This document shows, in pieces, positions 6,792-16,400 of a DNA stretch of 23,915 nt. The stretch covers positions 1-23,915 of the IMG/VR virus record IMGVR_UViG_3300034072_000198; one strand, given 5' to 3'. A program made the position numbers and the translations under genes. Under the pieces are notes generated by a model. That model saw nothing but the letters and a program-made list of their open reading frames with translations, was not told the DNA's origin and ran no database searches. The stretch's first letter is position 1; the number at the start of each line of letters is the position of its first letter. Source of the stretch: a virus.

Positions 6792-7909
6792 TATTGCACA
6801 TCCATCGCAAATCTAAACTCTATATAGTTTGTTGTATTTGCTGCCTTAACAATAGTTTCTGCATTTGTATTTTTTAATACTGTATATCCAGTTAATCCAT
6901 ATACTGGATTTGTTGTAGAAACATTTTCAAATCTAATTGCATCTAGCCCAATATAAAAATCCTCTGAGGCCACACCGCCATTAATTATTGTTGTGTATAT
7001 TTTTATAATACTTACATTGTTCCAGGTAAAGCCTGTGCTTTTATACAATTCTTGAAGTTCTTTTGTTATTACATAATATCTATTATTAGCAAAATCATAA
7101 TCTTCTGCTGCCATAATAACTTCAAACCTTGCCCACTCCCCAGTTCCTGGAGAATCACTTTCTGCAAATTCTAACAAAATTCTTACTTCGTCAGGAACTA
7201 TTGAGGGGTCTGGATCTTTATTTATAATATTAAATGCTAACTTCATTTGATCTGTTGGAGCATTTTTATTAAAGTCTAATCCAGTTCCAAGCAGATGAAT
7301 GTGGTTTGTATTTGTTCCTATTTCTAAATGATCACCAGATACATTAAGTTCTGATGTATCTCCTCGCATCATTACAATGTTATTAAAAAATCTAGCACGT
7401 TCGTATCTTGCAATTCTATCTGTATTAGTAAATAATCTATTGTCTGAATTTGTTTGAAATACTAAATCTGTTTGGTTTATATTTCCATCCTCTAAAACAC
7501 CGTCCAATGGTTCGTATATGATTGGAAGGGCAACTGCTGTATCCTCCGTGTGATATTCCCAATTTTCATTTACAGTAAAGGCAAACAGAGAACGGCTATC
7601 GTATGCTCCAGCAGATGGGTTTGCTCCCGCAGAATAAATACCTACTTCAGAAATCTCATACCTTTCATCTGTTGGCAACTCTGCAGTTAAAACAATTTTA
7701 TTTACTCCAGCATCATTTACATATCCTCTAGATGTAATTGGCACTCGAAACATTTCAAAATCTAAAGTTTCTTTATCAGAATAGTCTCCAAATTCTTCAT
7801 TTGTTGCTAAAGGTTTTGCTCCACAGCCTACGGCAACATATGAGGCATATGCTGGTGCCTGACCAATTAAGTACTTTGCCAATATGCTTTTGCCTGTATT
7901 AGTTATCAT
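6791..7909 (-). CDS. Minor tail / baseplate-associated protein
   Basis: This 372-residue protein is likely a tail-tip component. The first 110 residues (MITNTGKSILAKYLIGQAPA, then YVAVGCGAKPL, then YEISEVGIYSAGA) resemble the N-terminal attachment domain found in phage fibre or baseplate-wedge proteins that begin with similar words. The C-terminal 200 residues look like a beta sandwich of carbohydrate-binding type: LLEFAESDS and GEWARFEVIMAAEDYDF, then NNVSIIKIYTTII and DFYIGLDAIRFENVS. A linker of about residues 145-165 joins the two parts. The ATG at 7909 has a GAGG Shine-Dalgarno at seven bases and overlaps the previous stop (ATGA). Binding to the cell surface is inferred from fold and position. 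Confidence 0.75.
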   Translation of the reverse strand: MITNTGKSILAKYLIGQAPAYASYVAVGCGAKPLATNEEFGDYSDKETLDFEMFRVPITSRGYVNDAGVNKIVLTAELPTDERYEISEVGIYSAGANPSAGAYDSRSLFAFTVNENWEYHTEDTAVALPIIYEPLDGVLEDGNINQTDLVFQTNSDNRLFTNTDRIARYERARFFNNIVMMRGDTSELNVSGDHLEIGTNTNHIHLLGTGLDFNKNAPTDQMKLAFNIINKDPDPSIVPDEVRILLEFAESDSPGTGEWARFEVIMAAEDYDFANNRYYVITKELQELYKSTGFTWNNVSIIKIYTTIINGGVASEDFYIGLDAIRFENVSTTNPVYGLTGYTVLKNTNAETIVKAANTTNYIEFRFAMDVQ

Positions 7910-8409
7910 AAATTCACCTCGTATATTGTATCATCTAACACTGCCCCGTCTGCTATTATTGAAACCTCTACCTGTTCGTCGTTTGCCATATTCACTACAT
8001 TTATTATCAAATTACCCGTTTCTGAGTCAATATATACTATAGAACAGTCTGGCCCAGTTCCGCATTCTGGCACCTTGTTTGCAAAATTAATAGGAAACTT
8101 TTTAAAATAATTAAAATCTATATCCTGAAGACCTAATATATTTTGTGGGTTATACTGAAAATATACACTACTTAAATTCTTGATTGGCTGATATATTACA
8201 TCTTGTCCATTTACTATATCTGATCTTACGATATTTATTAATTCCTGCCCTCCAATATTTTCAAATATAAGGTCAGTCATTACCTCAATTGGAACAGACT
8301 CATCATCAAACAAAATTACATCTGGGGTTGCTGGCTTTACATTTTTTACTTCTACGGACTCTGGGATTACTAGCCTTGGTAGATTAGGTGTTGCATTTAC
8401 TTCTGCCAT
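7906..8409 (-). CDS. Minor tail protein
   Basis: This 167-residue protein from the tail-tip cluster is not recognised by family. It is proline and valine rich at the N-terminus and beta-rich throughout, with a two-cysteine segment (PECGTGPDCS). I take the ATG at 8409 as the start. The frame also contains a GTG at 8421 that would add four residues, but GAGG lies six bases before the ATG and the GTG overlaps that site. The gene sits between the hub protein and the fibre-like protein with overlapping ends, so it is probably co-translated and assembled with them. It could be a short adaptor or a head-like cap of the tail tip; I cannot choose. Confidence 0.72.
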   Translation of the reverse strand: MAEVNATPNLPRLVIPESVEVKNVKPATPDVILFDDESVPIEVMTDLIFENIGGQELINIVRSDIVNGQDVIYQPIKNLSSVYFQYNPQNILGLQDIDFNYFKKFPINFANKVPECGTGPDCSIVYIDSETGNLIINVVNMANDEQVEVSIIADGAVLDDTIYEVNL

Positions 8410-8410
8410 T

Positions 8411-11400
8411 TTATACCTCACTCAAATATAGGGTCATGTTAGGTCCACCTATATCCCTAGAATATTCTATATTATATACCACAAAGTTTGATGTTTCTGG
8501 CGCTATAACATTTTGCTCTAATTCATTTTTATAAACAATATTTACTATGTCTCCCAACTGGATAATGGGTGTGCTAAATATTGAAACACCCACATTTTTT
8601 CTTGGCCTCATTACTTTTTGAATAATCCATGACATTAGGTCTTTTGCATCATCCTCTGTTTGAATGTATTGTGGATCTATGACAAATTCTTTTTTACCGT
8701 AAGTCAGTCTGCTTGTTTTGATTTTATCATAATCCTTCTGTGCCCTAAGTGGAGAAATTATAATTCCGCTCTTGCTAATTTCTGGATCAGAAAAGTTGCT
8801 ATTTTTAGCAAAATAATTATCAACACTTAACTCATTTGTTGATTGTTGTGTAAATGTAATTCCTTGAATTCTTAAATAGTTACCGCTCGTTTCGTCTAAA
8901 TTAAGAGTTGTATCAGTAGAATTAAATATTAAAAATTCTGCACCGTAAGATCCTGCTCTAAATCCAGAAACAACATAGCCCTTTATTCTGTTAAATGTTG
9001 GAGATATCTGTGCATATAATGCTGGATAGGCTTTGTCATATCTTACCTTTAAGTACGCAGCCTCTCTCATAATTGTTCCAAACTCTTCAAAATACATATT
9101 AAATTTTGGTGGCTGATTGGTACTTAACCCCGCAAGATATGTTGACTGAACAACTCCACTCATTGCATATTTTCTAAACGATTCATTTGCATTAATTTCA
9201 TCGTCTCCAAAGGCTGCTGCTACTGGAGTATCTAAAGCAAAAACAGTATTTTGACTATAGTTATTTGTTAATGCATAAACGTTTTCAAACATACACTTAG
9301 ATCCGCCACGAACAAACAGGGCCATATTATTATAGATTGGTAATGGACTGGTATCATCTACCACCTCTATAAGTTTGTTATTTATATAAAGATAGAATCT
9401 TCTTGTTGATCCTATGTCTTGGTACTCAACGGCAAGATCATAAACTGTTGGATTCTCTTCTCCTACAAATCTATATTGTCCAGTAAACTTTCCGTCGTCA
9501 ACAATTATATTTCCCAATCCGCCCCAAAGTTTTATTGGTATGGCATTTCCAGATGAGTCAGCATAAATTTTATAAAAAACTATATTATGAAGTATGTCTG
9601 CTTCTGTAGAGTATTCACTAACATTTCTTTCTGTTAGGGCTATAATTTCAAAGTAATAACCAACGTTTGTATCTGGATTAACCATCACAGCAATTCCGCC
9701 AGAGCCTCCAGATATATTTAAACTTTGATTGGGTTGTGAACCAGATAAAACGTAATAAGGCGTTGCATTGATTGCAGTTTGACCTCTTGTCTCGCTAGAC
9801 TCTACCTTTCCAATAATTCTCATCCTAGTTCCAAAATGCTTAAACTTATTGTCAAGCGCTTTATACTGATATGAAACAAAGTCTATCGGAGTTTCTGTCG
9901 TACTAAAAGACGGACCACTCATTACAAGGGCAGAAGCCTGAACTGATCCAGTCTGTGTTGACTTTATGGTATTATTCTGAACTTCATTTGTATATGAGGT
10001 TGACAAAAAGTTTTTTATTACACCAGTTCTTACATTTTCTCTTGCTCTTGTGTTGCTTATTCCTGCTGCATTAGTTGTTAATGATAGTTCAGCAATATCT
10101 GTATTGTCTAGGATATCTCCATCAATTAATCCAAAAATATGCTTAGACTCCATCTCCATACCTCGAATATAAGAGTTATTAGACCAATAACTGTTTAGTC
10201 CAGCCTTGTGTTCTAATACTGGAGTAGAGAATTGTCCACGACCATGTCGTGCTACCTCGCCATTTTTCATAATGGTGATTCCATCAATCTCCTCATATTT
10301 TGGCTCTGTATAAATTCTAACTAGTCCAGTTGGATATATCTTTCCATTAAAAGGAAGTTTAGACATATAATATTGGTACTCTTGATTACTACTTATCCAT
10401 ACATTTCCAATTGCCCCAGATATTTCGGTTGTAAATGTTGATGTTCCATTTGATTCTTCTCTAATAATTGTTTTTTCCGCTCCTGGAATATTGTATTGAA
10501 TAGCATCAAACCTAATAATTTCTCCGTTGGCATAAAAATATCCAGCATGTCTTCCAAGCCAATAAACAGCCTCTCCCAAATCTATGACGTTGTTTATTAG
10601 TTGATTATTTACAACTGACGGAACATTTGCTGATATATCAGAATTTAATGGTATAGCCGATAAACTATATTTAGACTGAGTTGACGTTTCTTCATTTATA
10701 GACCTAAGAGATTGATCTCCAGTTATCTCCCAAAGCAGTGCTGGTTTATATATCCAGTTTTTAGCAGCAGCCTCATTATCTATCATTGTGGCTTGCTTTA
10801 AACTGCCGTATGATCTTTGAATATATCTATTTGTATAATTGATTTTGCCGTCGTTAAAAATATTTTTGTCTGTAGAGGCAATGTCTATAATGTTTGTAAG
10901 TTTAACATTTGCATTTTGATTTTCAATAACACCAGAATCCACAAAGTCATTTGTTCCGTATAGCGTAAAGTCTACATCTCTTTCGCCATTTGATGGCATC
11001 ATGTAGTTTTTACTCATCATTACAAAATTATTATACTCATCAAAAAACATTGCAGTTTGTGTTGATACCGCTAAATCGTTTAATATGTCTGCCACAGTTT
11101 TATCTGGTGCTATATAGAAAAATGGAATTATTAATTCTTTTTCTTGATCAATTCTTTTGAAAGTATAATTTGAAAAACCTACAGAGTCTAGCAAAAGTGA
11201 TATAGCATAACTCAATGATACATTTGTAACCAGCATCTCTGGAGCCTTTATTGATTCAAAATAAAAATATAGATCTCTTAATTCAAGAGTAACCCTTCTT
11301 TCTCCTGGCGTATATTGTGGAAAACCTTCAGAGTATAAAGTTTTTAATGGAATCAAATAATCATATCCGTCTACATTTACTACAACATCATAAAACTTAA

Positions 11401-12820
11401 ATTGTATATTATTTGATAAGTAATTATTTACAAGGCTTCCAGTATTATTATCGTTAAACGCATCGTCATAATCAAAAATATCAAGACTTCCGATAGATGC
11501 CAAAAGTTGTCCAACTGGCAAACCACTAGTTCCAAGATCTGATGCTATTTTTTGTACATTAAAAGATACAGCCTTTTCTGATATATCAACAACTAGCCTT
11601 GGAGATATTTCTATTAGATCAAAAGTAGAGTTTACTTTGTTCATAGTTTCAACAACTACCCTGACTCCCCTGATTTTTTCAAACTCTCTGAATATATTAC
11701 TTCCATCAGTTGGTGATGTAAAACTAATGGGGTCTGTTAAATCTGTTACAAAGTTAGTTAATCTTGTAACTGTTTCTTCTTCAAGATACCAGCCATATTC
11801 TGGAACAAAGGTTTGCCAAGTCCCATCTACCCAAATATGATAAACCCCAAGATCGTTATCGTTTTCTTTTATTAAATAAGCATATCCATTAATTGCTTTT
11901 TCTGGTAAAAATGATTCATTATTATATTCTTCTGCTCTAATAAAAATATCTTTATATTTGTCTGGAACCTTTAGCCCATAAGCCAATTCTACATATCCAT
12001 CATTTTTAATAATTTGTGTTCCGTTACTTCTGCGTGAAGAAGAATTAAAACTAATAACATCAACCCAGTTATTGCCTTTTAAATGTTGAATCTTCCATTT
12101 TGATGGTACGGTTCTATTTTCATCTCCATACAAAGGATCAGAAAATGATCCAGAAGCATTTGAGAATGGGCCAAGATCAATAGACCCAACATTTGTTTGC
12201 ATTTTAATTACAACTCTGTTAGCAGGGACTTCGTTTTCATACACAACAAATGGGCAGGCATCTTTAATGTAATGTTGGCCATTAAGAGGTATATTTGCTA
12301 TGCCCCTTTCTTCTCCAGACTCTTTTCTATATGAGGTCCAATATTTGAAGTTATCGTTCTTATCTGCCATATAGTATCGTGGTCTGTTTGACATATTTAG
12401 ATTTGAGTGATGTAATTTTCTACCTGGCATAGCAACTGCCTTATTAATTCCCGACCTTGGTCTAAAACGCTTAAAACAATCCTCTAAAGAATAAAGCATT
12501 TTGTTTTTTTGGTTTTGTGACAATAAAAACCATGGTTGCTCATTATCTACTGGATTTATTCCACCGTCTATTTTTACATCTGAGTCTGTTGCTCCAGTAT
12601 AAAAATTTCCCACATCATTTACATCGAATGTATTTGGAATAATCTTATATTTAAAATCTGGGTCTTCAGTATTGTTTGAAGCAGTAGGCCTATATCTATA
12701 GTTACCTATTTTAAATATATTGTCTGCAGTATTCATATTCCACTCAGCAATAATTGCTGCTTGTGTTTTTACTGTACTAGATGATTCTAGATGAGATTTT
12801 AAATCTTCGTTCTGAAACAT
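8411..12820 (-). CDS. Large baseplate hub / tail-tip protein with lectin-like insertion
   Basis: This 1469-residue protein, two genes after the tape measure, is probably the central tail-tip or hub protein. Residues about 195-285 resemble a discoidin-like beta domain (VVIKMQTN, WKIQHLKGNNWVDVISF). Residues about 395-610 resemble phage hub proteins: FDYDDAF, YAISLLLDSVGF and then KTVADILNDLAVSTQTAMFF. Residues about 990-1185 look like a LamG/concanavalin-like sandwich (GTRMRIIGKV to FENVYAL). From about 1370 to the end (RKNVGVSIFSTPIIQLGDIV to LYLSEV) a hub-like barrel returns, so the hub fold seems split by the insertion. It starts with ATG in a TAATG overlap and a GAGG Shine-Dalgarno. No peptidase or lysozyme motif was recognised. 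The role is supported by synteny and pattern; the exact domain borders are uncertain. Confidence 0.82.
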   Translation of the reverse strand: MFQNEDLKSHLESSSTVKTQAAIIAEWNMNTADNIFKIGNYRYRPTASNNTEDPDFKYKIIPNTFDVNDVGNFYTGATDSDVKIDGGINPVDNEQPWFLLSQNQKNKMLYSLEDCFKRFRPRSGINKAVAMPGRKLHHSNLNMSNRPRYYMADKNDNFKYWTSYRKESGEERGIANIPLNGQHYIKDACPFVVYENEVPANRVVIKMQTNVGSIDLGPFSNASGSFSDPLYGDENRTVPSKWKIQHLKGNNWVDVISFNSSSRRSNGTQIIKNDGYVELAYGLKVPDKYKDIFIRAEEYNNESFLPEKAINGYAYLIKENDNDLGVYHIWVDGTWQTFVPEYGWYLEEETVTRLTNFVTDLTDPISFTSPTDGSNIFREFEKIRGVRVVVETMNKVNSTFDLIEISPRLVVDISEKAVSFNVQKIASDLGTSGLPVGQLLASIGSLDIFDYDDAFNDNNTGSLVNNYLSNNIQFKFYDVVVNVDGYDYLIPLKTLYSEGFPQYTPGERRVTLELRDLYFYFESIKAPEMLVTNVSLSYAISLLLDSVGFSNYTFKRIDQEKELIIPFFYIAPDKTVADILNDLAVSTQTAMFFDEYNNFVMMSKNYMMPSNGERDVDFTLYGTNDFVDSGVIENQNANVKLTNIIDIASTDKNIFNDGKINYTNRYIQRSYGSLKQATMIDNEAAAKNWIYKPALLWEITGDQSLRSINEETSTQSKYSLSAIPLNSDISANVPSVVNNQLINNVIDLGEAVYWLGRHAGYFYANGEIIRFDAIQYNIPGAEKTIIREESNGTSTFTTEISGAIGNVWISSNQEYQYYMSKLPFNGKIYPTGLVRIYTEPKYEEIDGITIMKNGEVARHGRGQFSTPVLEHKAGLNSYWSNNSYIRGMEMESKHIFGLIDGDILDNTDIAELSLTTNAAGISNTRARENVRTGVIKNFLSTSYTNEVQNNTIKSTQTGSVQASALVMSGPSFSTTETPIDFVSYQYKALDNKFKHFGTRMRIIGKVESSETRGQTAINATPYYVLSGSQPNQSLNISGGSGGIAVMVNPDTNVGYYFEIIALTERNVSEYSTEADILHNIVFYKIYADSSGNAIPIKLWGGLGNIIVDDGKFTGQYRFVGEENPTVYDLAVEYQDIGSTRRFYLYINNKLIEVVDDTSPLPIYNNMALFVRGGSKCMFENVYALTNNYSQNTVFALDTPVAAAFGDDEINANESFRKYAMSGVVQSTYLAGLSTNQPPKFNMYFEEFGTIMREAAYLKVRYDKAYPALYAQISPTFNRIKGYVVSGFRAGSYGAEFLIFNSTDTTLNLDETSGNYLRIQGITFTQQSTNELSVDNYFAKNSNFSDPEISKSGIIISPLRAQKDYDKIKTSRLTYGKKEFVIDPQYIQTEDDAKDLMSWIIQKVMRPRKNVGVSIFSTPIIQLGDIVNIVYKNELEQNVIAPETSNFVVYNIEYSRDIGGPNMTLYLSEV
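8416..8421 (-). promoter_or_regulatory. Shine-Dalgarno deciding the start at 8409
   Basis: GTGAGG on the minus strand, six bases before the ATG at 8409, fits a ribosome-binding site. Its first three bases are the alternative GTG start, which argues for the ATG. Confidence 0.55.
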
Positions 12821-13461
12821 TATACCTCTTCCAGTGTTACTGATATGTTCCAGAAGTCGAAATTACTACCGCCTCGCTTTACAACGGAGTAATTAAAATC
12901 AGCGAAATACATTTGAACCAATTGATTATACTGAGATAAATGTGCATATGCATTTGAGTCTTTTCCAAAATTAGAATACTTATCATATGCCATATATACC
13001 CAGAATGGACCTTGATGATTTTCATACCAATCTAACAACTCTACTCCGCCTGCTCCTCCGTCTGTAGTATATTCAAGGCTATTGTCTCCAGCATGAGGTG
13101 ATATTCCAGTTGTTGCGTTAAATTCTGGAACAGTATAATATGATCTAGATGGTAGCATTTCCCATGATGTACTAATAGTAAGTTTGTCAGCAATATGGTA
13201 TGAACGCATACGACCATTAATCATTCGTTCTCTTTTTTCAATTCTTGTTGGAGAAATATCAATAGGAGATCTATTGTTGTCAGATAATATTAAAAATTGA
13301 TTATATAAAGATTCATCGGTTTCTGAACCAACATCTTGGCCTACCTCTAGACCATTTGGAACATATAACCCATCAACAAGTGTTCCAGAATTATCAGACC
13401 AAAGCATGGCCTGTGGCCTTTGATATTTCTTTCTACCAAGCATATAATCTGCTGTTGACAT
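12820..13461 (-). CDS. Distal-tail-like / minor tail protein after tape measure
   Basis: This 213-residue protein occupies the place directly after the tape measure where siphoviruses encode the distal tail protein that joins tube and tip. It contains a RIEKRERMINGRMRSY stretch, then strands DKLTISTSWEMLPSRSYYTV, and finishes with FNYSVVKRGG and FDFWNISVTLEEV, which resembles the tail-tube-like fold ending of distal tail proteins. Residues 130-170 include WYENHQGPFWVYMAYDKY. The ATG overlaps the tape measure stop (TAATG), and an AGGAGGG Shine-Dalgarno lies about ten bases upstream. Its place and fold pattern support a tail-tip adaptor, but I have no decisive motif. Confidence 0.75.
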   Translation of the reverse strand: MSTADYMLGRKKYQRPQAMLWSDNSGTLVDGLYVPNGLEVGQDVGSETDESLYNQFLILSDNNRSPIDISPTRIEKRERMINGRMRSYHIADKLTISTSWEMLPSRSYYTVPEFNATTGISPHAGDNSLEYTTDGGAGGVELLDWYENHQGPFWVYMAYDKYSNFGKDSNAYAHLSQYNQLVQMYFADFNYSVVKRGGSNFDFWNISVTLEEV

Positions 13462-16400
13462 TAGATTTTATCCCTCCTCAATCTCTTAGACTCAATCTGT
13501 CGTAGTTGACCCATGACAGTATTTGCAATTTCATTTGGATTAGCGTCAGACTTTACGTTAACCGTTAGATTATAATTATACATGCTGTCGCCATTGTATT
13601 CTCCAGAATTAATAGCCTTCATTTTATCTAGGCCATAAGATTGAACAGCATATTTATTCATTACAAATTCTCCAGGGGTAAGCATTGCTGGTATCTTGTC
13701 GGATCCCCTTGCAAATCCTCCTGCTGCTAAATATTTAGGCTTAATAAATCCACCCTTAGATTCAAATAGCATTCCATACCTTCCACCGCCACCGCCGAAT
13801 GTAGGCTTAGAAGCATTTGAGGCTACGGTTGCTGCAGCCATGGCAGCACGTTTTGTTTGTTCATCAACAACATTTGGTCCTGTTTTTGGATTTTTTAAGG
13901 CATCAGTTAATTCATCTATATTCTCTTTTAGCAAGAAGTTAATTCCAGTACCAACTTTTGTTGTTTCTCTTAAATCTGTAAGAGTTTTTATTTGATCTTT
14001 AACTTGATCGGCAGTAAATTCAGTACCCCCAACACTAGTCATAACAACCTGTGAGCCGCCTCCGCCTCCACCGCCTCCGCCTCCACCGCCTCCGCCTCCG
14101 CCTCCGCCTCCGCCTGCGCCTGCGCCTGCAGCAAAAGCAGCCTGAGCAGCAATAGCAGCATTAATTGCAGCAGTTACAGCATCCCATGCTGATGCAATAT
14201 TCAATGTTCCTGTAGCAATAGCATCCAAATCAAGAACCATGGTATCAAAATAATCATTTGTAGCATTTACAGCATCTCTAATAAGTTCCCATTCTGTTTT
14301 TGTCAAACCAGACTCTGTTTTAATATTTGCAATTGCAGCAGACAAATCTTCTTCATATGTTCTAAGAATATCCTCTAAAACCTTAAGTTCATTTTGTTTT
14401 TCTACAACTATTTTTTCTGCATCTTTTAATGTTGTATTTTGAATTTCATAAATTTTATCTTCTTTTTCAGTTATAAGAGCATTTAGTTGATCTCTTGTAT
14501 AAAGTACCCCATTAATACTAACTTGTAATGCTTTAATTTTAGCAAGTCTTTCTAGTTCTAATCTATTCTTTTGTTCCTCAAGAGCAGCCTTTTGTGCTTC
14601 AATAGATTGCTGTGCAGAGGCAGATCTCATCTCTTGTGCAATTTGTGCTGCAGCAGCGATATCACCAGTGCTTAAGGCATCTGCAAGAGTTGTTTGTCTC
14701 TTTTGATTTTCTGCAATATTTTGATTTAATTGCTGAACTTTATCTAAAGCATTTATCTGTTGATCTATTGCTTCATTTCGTTTATCATACTCTTCATTAA
14801 TTATATCCTCTTGTCTACCAATGAGTTCTATTCCACGATTGTATTGATCAATAAATTCTTGTTCTGCATCTATTTGATCTTGTATTGCATCTACAGCATC
14901 TTGTGCTGCTTCAACTGCTTTTTCAGCAGGCTTAATTCTATTTCTTTCAAAGTCTGCAGGAGACATTCCTTGTTTTTCAACAAACTGGCGATATTTTTCT
15001 AATTTAATTCTGGCTTCTTCATATGCAAAGAAATCATCTATCTTATCTGCTTCAGTTTCCTGTTCTTGCTCTGCTTCAAATCTTAAAGCCTTAAGTTCTT
15101 TTGCTAATTTTTTTGTTTCTTCTGTGCTCTTTTTTGCACCCGCAATAAAGTTTTTAAAGTCAACACTATCAACACTTTCTGCTGCAATTGCTGCTGCAAG
15201 TCCTTGTTCTGCTAAAATCTCTAATGTCTTAGAAGCACTTAAGCCTGCAGCACGTAACTTAACATACGCTTTATATTGATTTTCTGCATCTACAATTGTT
15301 TGTTGCATTTGATCTTGGAAATTGCCAAGTTCTACCTCTTTAGTAAATCTTTGAATTGCCTTACCAAGATCACCAAATATAATCTTGCCATCTTTAATCT
15401 TATACAGTCTGTCGCCAAATAATTTAAGTTGATCTGAATCAAGTCCATTTACAATATCAATAAATCCTTGAGTTGCTCCAGCAGCACGAAGCATTTGGTC
15501 CATGCCCTTGAAGCCCTTCATGTCCTTGCTTAATAGTTTAACAAAATATTCTACGCCACCAGCAGCATTTATTGATTCTTTTCGTACCTGCTTTAATCTA
15601 GAAAGCAATGGGTCTAAGAATGCATATGGATCTGAGCCAGACCCGTCTTCTGTTATATCAGTAGTTCCATCAAGTTCTGGAGAATCTTTGGTAACACGAT
15701 TCATTTTCTTAATTCTTGCCTCTAATTTATCAACCTTATCCTTAGCATTTAAGTATGCATTGTTTGCTCTTGCCTGTTCCATTGTAATCATTTGTCCAAT
15801 GGTCCAATTTGCCATTGCCTGTATTTTAACTCTTTCTGCTGCAGTTAGTTCCTCATATGCAATATGAAGATTCATTATTGCTTTTAAGTTTTTAGACAAA
15901 GAGGGAAGATCGGCTATAAATTGATATTTTTGCTCTACTGTTTTTCCTTGCATTTGCTCTAACAATAAATCCATTTGCAATATATCTGTAGGAGTTAAAC
16001 TTCCTCTTGAAAGATTTACCAAAACATTTGTTTGTACTTCGGTTGGCAAAGATGTTATTATTTCTTTTATCTGCCCCCCAACTTTTTTATTTGCCTTTAC
16101 AAATGGCGCCAAGACATTGTCTGCAATATCAGACATTGCATCTGCTGCATACTTGCCTGTTGGATCAATTTCTTTTAGTTTTTCTAGATAAGAATTAGTA
16201 CTTTCTGATAATTCATCAAATGATTGCATAATTGCCATATGCTGAGCATTGTATTCTTTAGCGTTTATTGCTCCATCTACATATTGGGCATTCAACATTG
16301 CAAGAGCCTCAGATGATTTTGTAAAAGAAACATCTAACTGGTTTTGAATTAATGCCATTGCTTTTTGGTCTTGTTCAAAGGCTTTTTGTTCATCACCTGT

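Noticed and set aside
14040-14130. CRISPR or tandem-repeat array at the GC-rich repeat
   Set aside because: The units are uninterrupted glycine codons with no spacers, inside the tape measure frame.
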